Source: Bugulina stolonifera
Lineage: Eukaryota; Bryozoa; Gymnolaemata; Cheilostomatida; Bugulidae
Length of the DNA stretch: 64,000 bases
NCBI GenBank assembly: GCA_935421135.1
Contig: OW285196.1
Span: 15,125,001 to 15,189,000 of the forward strand
Reading direction: 5' to 3'
Shown here: piece after piece, positions 59,573 to 64,000 of the stretch
How positions within the stretch are numbered: position 1 is the first letter of the stretch
Layout of the letters: every line of letters begins with the position of its first letter
Program-made: the position numbers and the translations under genes
The notes under the pieces: model-generated
Databases searched by the model: none
The model's input: the letters and a program-made list of their open reading frames with translations, nothing else
Told to the model about the DNA's origin: nothing

Positions 59573-62500
59573 ATGAGGAGTCATAGTGTTGTAGTAATCG
59601 TATGTCTTACTATTCACTGTAGATGTCCTGTACTTTCAACCCTGACTGGTAAGTAGCTATAGAGCACAGACATGCCTGCCAAGCATTCACCATTTACAAT
59701 AATGCAGTGTTTAGTTCAATAACTAGTTAGTCAGACAACTCCCCAAATACAGTTTCATTTGTATCAGAGTAGGCAGTAGAGGTGGAACGAGACTCGAGAT
59801 TTCTCGAGTCTCGTATCGACTTGCCTTGTCTCGAAAGTCTTCTCGAGATGGCAATTAGTATTCGAGACTGAAAACAAATAGCAGCTAATAATTTTTATTT
59901 ATAATAAATTAATAATTATAATACAACTAATTGCTAATCAACAATAAATATATCAAATAGAAAATTATTATTCAAATTATTTAGTAATACTCCCTACATG
60001 TACATTCCCAGCACTGATTTCCTAGCAATTGCATTGCAGCTAACGCTGAGCTACTAGTCGATCACTCCTAGTCATACAGAATTACTAACGACTGTCAATC
60101 ACCACTCCCACAATGCAATGTTATGTCCTTACCAAAAGTTGTCTACTCGTGAGATTATTTCATTAAAGGAAACATAACTCCATACTAATTTTTCAAATTG
60201 CATTTTGTTATTTTAGTACCCATGTACAATGTACATGTAATGTAATGTACATGGAATACATGTGCAATATATTCCACAGCCTTCTGTTCACCTTTTATTG
60301 AAATGCATAATGATAAAATACAGAGTTTACAGAGTAGCACTTGAAACTATTGGAGTTCTAACATGCAGATATATAAAATTTGGCAAACTTCTGAGAAAAA
60401 TTGCCTTGAATCCTAAAGCCCAGTCTCGTCTCGTCTCGATTTTTTTAGAAGTAGTGTCTCGAATCTCGTCTCGAATCCAAAAATGCTGTCTCGTTCCACC
60501 TCTAGTAGGCAGTCTATGTTATCTACAACACTATGGTGTTTGGTGTTTTACTACTATGGTCTTTGGTGTCTTACTACTATGGTCTTTGGTGTCTTACTAC
60601 TATGGTCTTTGGTGTCTTACTACTATGGTCTTTGGTGTCTTACTACTATGGTCTTTGGTGTCTTACTACTATGGTCTTTGGTGTCTTACCACTATGGTCT
60701 ATACAAATGTCTGTAGATATTGAGGATGGTATCTGCGATGGACTACCATACAATGACATATGGCTACCAGCAGACCACTATGAGAAGCATTATAACTACC
60801 TCAAAGACATTTTTAAAGACTGTCATTACATAAGGAGAAATCTGATAATTCCCCGTGAGGTATCTACACTGGGTAGTATGTTTGACTTTCAGTTTCTAGG
60901 TAACATAACGAGGGTGGAGGGCCAAGTCATACTACACAATGGTAAGTTACAATAATTATTATACAGAATACATGTAATCAAGTGCTATTCTAGAGCACAT
61001 CAGGTACTCTTAATGTTGGTATTCCCTTAATCTCCAAGGTCAGTTTTTCCCATAATTATGGGGTAGTGTACTTATTTTGACAGTATTATGCTCCTTCCAG
61101 TATTTCAGAAATGGGGTGCATAATTAATTTTACTCTCTGATATTTTATTGTTTCATCGTTAATTAAAAATACACTTTTAAAAACACCAACAATCAGTGAT
61201 GAGGGCTCCAGTGCTCTCTAGGTGACATTGCAAGGTATTGAAGTGTATTATATTATTCTTTCCTAGCCATGCTCTACACATATATACAGTTTAGAAATAC
61301 TGTTAATTATTCTACAGGTTATGATGGGGAAGAATTTCGTCTTGGTAACCTCGTTTCAATTGGAGGTGAAAAGGATGGTAAAGGACTTGATTATAGTCTA
61401 GAGATAAGGATTGAAGGGTCAAACCATATTAGTGTACTAGGATTATTTGGACTACGCTGTAAGTTGATTGAATTGTATTGTCTAAGACGTTTATCTGTGT
61501 GAGAATGTCTCAATAATTTGGTAGAGGCACAGATAAGTCATGAGTGACTCCATAAAGTTTTTCTACTGAAAATAATATAGCATGCGATTTCCAGTTGATG
61601 TACATATATATATATAGCTGTATATACATGGTGTATATAGCTGTAGAGAAAGGTGACATCCTGGTATCAGACTACGGCTGTAAAGTTGTTCATATCAATG
61701 CCACTAGACTTCTATATGATCCAGTCCACCAATTAGCCACTGTGTCTAACACTGACCACTGCCCAGCAAACAGTAAGTCACATTGCTAGATTATATAATG
61801 TACATACATGTAGAGTAAGTCTTATCCTCACATATGATAGACCAGTATGATCCAATAGTAGTAAATTAATATTTGTGACAAGCACGAATCTGTACCTTTT
61901 TTGTTGGTTTAAAGCAGTCAGTAGAGCAGAGATGTCTGTTGCCAAATGCCGGCTGACCTTGTGGAGGTGAAAACTTTCCTTTTATAAAAGCTAGCACACC
62001 ACTGAGTTACAACTGTGTACATTCGTGTGGTTGGTTGTGCCCTTTCAGTGGTGACCAGGATAATCGCTCCAACAAATTCACATGAGATAATTTCTTAATT
62101 CGAACTCCTTTAGTAACAACCAAGACATGTGTAGCATCTGTGTAGAAAGGAACCGGAAAATAGTGAAAATATTTGAGTGATGTTTTTATGGCACGAGAGG
62201 TACCAGAGTGGCATATCGTTCCCCATGCTTTACATGCACACATACCAACTGGGTATTTCCAACTTTGATTTTAATGATTAGACTGGGGAAAAGTACAACA
62301 GGTAGCTATGGCTGTCATTACAGGTAGCTATGGCTGCATGCCACCTTGTAGAAACTGTTGGGGTGACCAAATCAGCGAATGTCAGTATAGGTCAGATAAC
62401 TGCCATTCTAGCTGTACTAATGGCTGCTTTGGAGTCGCTGAGTCTCAGTGCTGTTCAGATGAATGCTCCGATGGGTGCATAGGAACCAGTCCAACCCACT

Positions 62501-64000
62501 GTTTAAAGGTATTGGGAATATAGTTTTACTAAAAACTGCAATCTGCTTCCTGTATTGCTGAATAATTTTGTCCACTGTGTAAAAATACAGTGCATTTATA
62601 CGCTTTATGCATGTAATCCAAGGAGTTCATCTTTCATCTGGATAAAACTGGGTAAATAGCGAATGCCATCAGCAAAGCAGCAGATTTCTTTAAATTAGAT
62701 GATTTTTAATTTACAGTATGCAGGGTGTCATAATTTCTCAAATGTGAACGGCACCTGCATTTCCAAGTGTAAAGTGAACAATCCAAATTACAAGAATGAT
62801 ACGCAACCCAGAGTTCTACCAGGGTTCGTCCTTCACACAAAATTCTGTTTAGAATCTTGTCCAGGTAAGCAACATGTATGACCTCTGTATGACCTCTGTT
62901 TGCAATCCCATCATTTTTAACATATATTACATACATGTAGTTTACGTTAGGTTATGATAGTTTTAGCACTCATATCACAGCAAATTATTTTGGGTTTCTA
63001 AGACAAATTGAGCTGGTGTAGTGGTAATTTTTTCTGTCCACTGTGCTAGGCGATTAGACATCATAGTGCCCTCTTTGGGTTCAAGCTCCAGTCAGAGACT
63101 GGTATGTTCATAAATGTGAGACAAGTCTGTGACTGCTCAAAAACAGAATTCCTTGCATAAAATATCAATAATAGTACCAGTAATAGCCATGCTTGATCTC
63201 CACAGCTTAGTTGCAACTGCCGATACCAAGTGTTTCGGCCTCTATTGTGACTAATGTAATTATACAGTGTGCTCACTGTATCTTGCCATAAACTATAGTG
63301 AAAACCAGGTATTCATCTAGTATCCATTAGGAAATAAGTCACTGTATTAAACTACTCATGCTTGTATAGACTATGACTAGAAGACTAAATCTGCTGTATG
63401 ACTTGTCAGGAGGGATCCCATTTGACGTGATGAGTTCAGTGCCGTCTTTTGGCCCAGGAGTCAATATTTCACTAAATGGTGAAACCAAATGGATAAACAT
63501 AGTAGATCAAGGTACTGACCATTGGTTGGAGATTCAATATGGCCGACTTATACTGTTTTACTATGCTATTATACACAGGATGCATATCACAGACGGTTCA
63601 TTAACAGGTACAGAACTATTCAAGAAGTGTTAAATTACTAATAGAACTACATGTATATTTAGCTGTATACATATGTACATGCCTTATATAGACATGCAGC
63701 ATACACTGTAAGCTAATCACACAAGATTATTGCATTCCACCGCATACATATGCGCATATGCCTACGCATATGCATATTGCATATACATAATTATACATTG
63801 TAACATATACATGTACATATACATCTACATGTATGTAAAATATACATTACATTTTTACATGTCAAAACAAAGGCAAGCGTAAAATATGCAGGTACATTGA
63901 GATTTGTTTATCCCAAGCAATTTACCAGGTGACACAACTCCAGCTAGAATGCATTTCTATACAAATGGAACGGATCTGTGGAAGAAAGAATTTAATAGCA
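59573..64000 (+). CDS. EGFR-like receptor, N-terminal part (runs off the window)
   Basis: Exons 59573-59648, 60717-60941, 61318-61458, 61641-61772, 62324-62508 and 62717-62864 join in phase; 63369-63608 and 63929-64000 probably continue it. Exon 1 is a signal peptide (MRSHSVVVIVCLTIHC). Exons 2-4 form a receptor L domain (LKDIFKDCHYIRRNLIIP, ITRVEGQVILHNG). Exons 5-6 form a furin-like Cys-rich domain whose order (CRNCWGDQISECQ, CHSSCTNGCFG, SQCCSDECSDGCIGTSPTHC, NGTCISKC, FCLESCP) follows EGFR/ErbB more closely than the insulin receptor. A transmembrane helix and tyrosine kinase would be expected beyond the window but are not seen. The phase between 62864 and 63369 does not match, so a small exon is probably missing from this model, and the last two exons do not look like an EGFR L2 domain. 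Confidence 0.78.
59777..60504. mobile_element. Non-autonomous hAT-like element with CTCGA-rich arms
   Basis: 728 bp in intron 1 of the EGFR-like gene. Terminal inverted repeats TAGAGGTGGAACGAGAC are exact at both ends, with an 8-bp target duplication GTAGGCAG (59769-59776 and 60505-60512). Both arms are rich in TCTCGA/GTCTCG motifs, the same design as the AAGTC family. No transposase. Confidence 0.88.
60524..60705. repeat. 23-bp minisatellite, about 7.5 copies
   Basis: Unit TATGGTCTTTGGTGTCTTAC plus TAC in intron 1 of the EGFR-like gene, ending 11 bp before the exon 2 acceptor. Open frames across it join exon 2 only by chance. Confidence 0.9.
63005..63330 (+). repeat. Possible tRNA-derived SINE
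   Basis: An A-box-like TGGTGTAGTGG (63014-63024) and a B-box-like GGTTCAAGCTCC (63078-63089) lie about 54 bp apart in a receptor intron, the arrangement of a polymerase III promoter. The 3' end and target duplication are not resolved. Confidence 0.35.

Overview
The window is AT-rich nuclear DNA from an animal. Genes are split by spliceosomal introns with GT-AG borders, and the families are animal ones: an olfactomedin-domain secreted protein, DEG/ENaC channels, an EGFR-like receptor ectodomain and a THAP protein. Transposons and minisatellites are dense. An early-branching invertebrate such as a sponge is plausible, but that is inference; nothing seen fixes the phylum. I built the gene models by reading splice sites and checking that every exon joins its neighbour in phase.

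Layout from left to right. 50-1859 (-) is an unrecognised gene that runs off the left edge. 2728-3808 and 5196-6209 are two inverted copies of a non-autonomous hAT-like element with exact 8-bp target duplications. 6332-9473 (+) is a six-exon THAP protein. 10278-14643 (-) is a nine-exon secreted coiled-coil/olfactomedin protein. 17029-24456 (-) is a complete 16-exon cytosolic arginyl-tRNA synthetase. 25898-39912 (-) and 41085-54227 (+) are two complete 11-exon DEG/ENaC channel paralogs arranged head to head. 58024-58503 (+) encodes a 63-aa secreted six-cysteine peptide. From 59573 to the right edge (+) is the start of an EGFR-like receptor.

Mobile DNA fills the introns. An intact 5.1-kb LTR retrotransposon (30995-36105), with 663-bp LTRs differing at only two positions, carries one 1145-codon Gag-like ORF and no pol. 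A related solo LTR ends 10 nt before a splice acceptor of the + channel gene. There are two further hAT-like elements (28772-29599, 59777-60504), a Harbinger-like MITE, a foldback element, a long-TIR element and a possible 4.9-kb element with TTAA ends.

The most unusual signal is that several tandem repeats are built from splice sites. In the + channel gene, a pure 30-bp repeat of about 79 copies (about 2.4 kb) is an amplification of the last bases of exon 10 plus its 5' splice donor. Every unit is 10 codons, stays open and in frame with the exon, and nearly every unit carries a donor in the correct phase for exon 11. The locus could therefore in principle make channels with a variable number of extra decapeptides just before the second membrane helix. 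Smaller tandem duplications across splice sites occur in the peptide gene, the ArgRS gene and the receptor gene.
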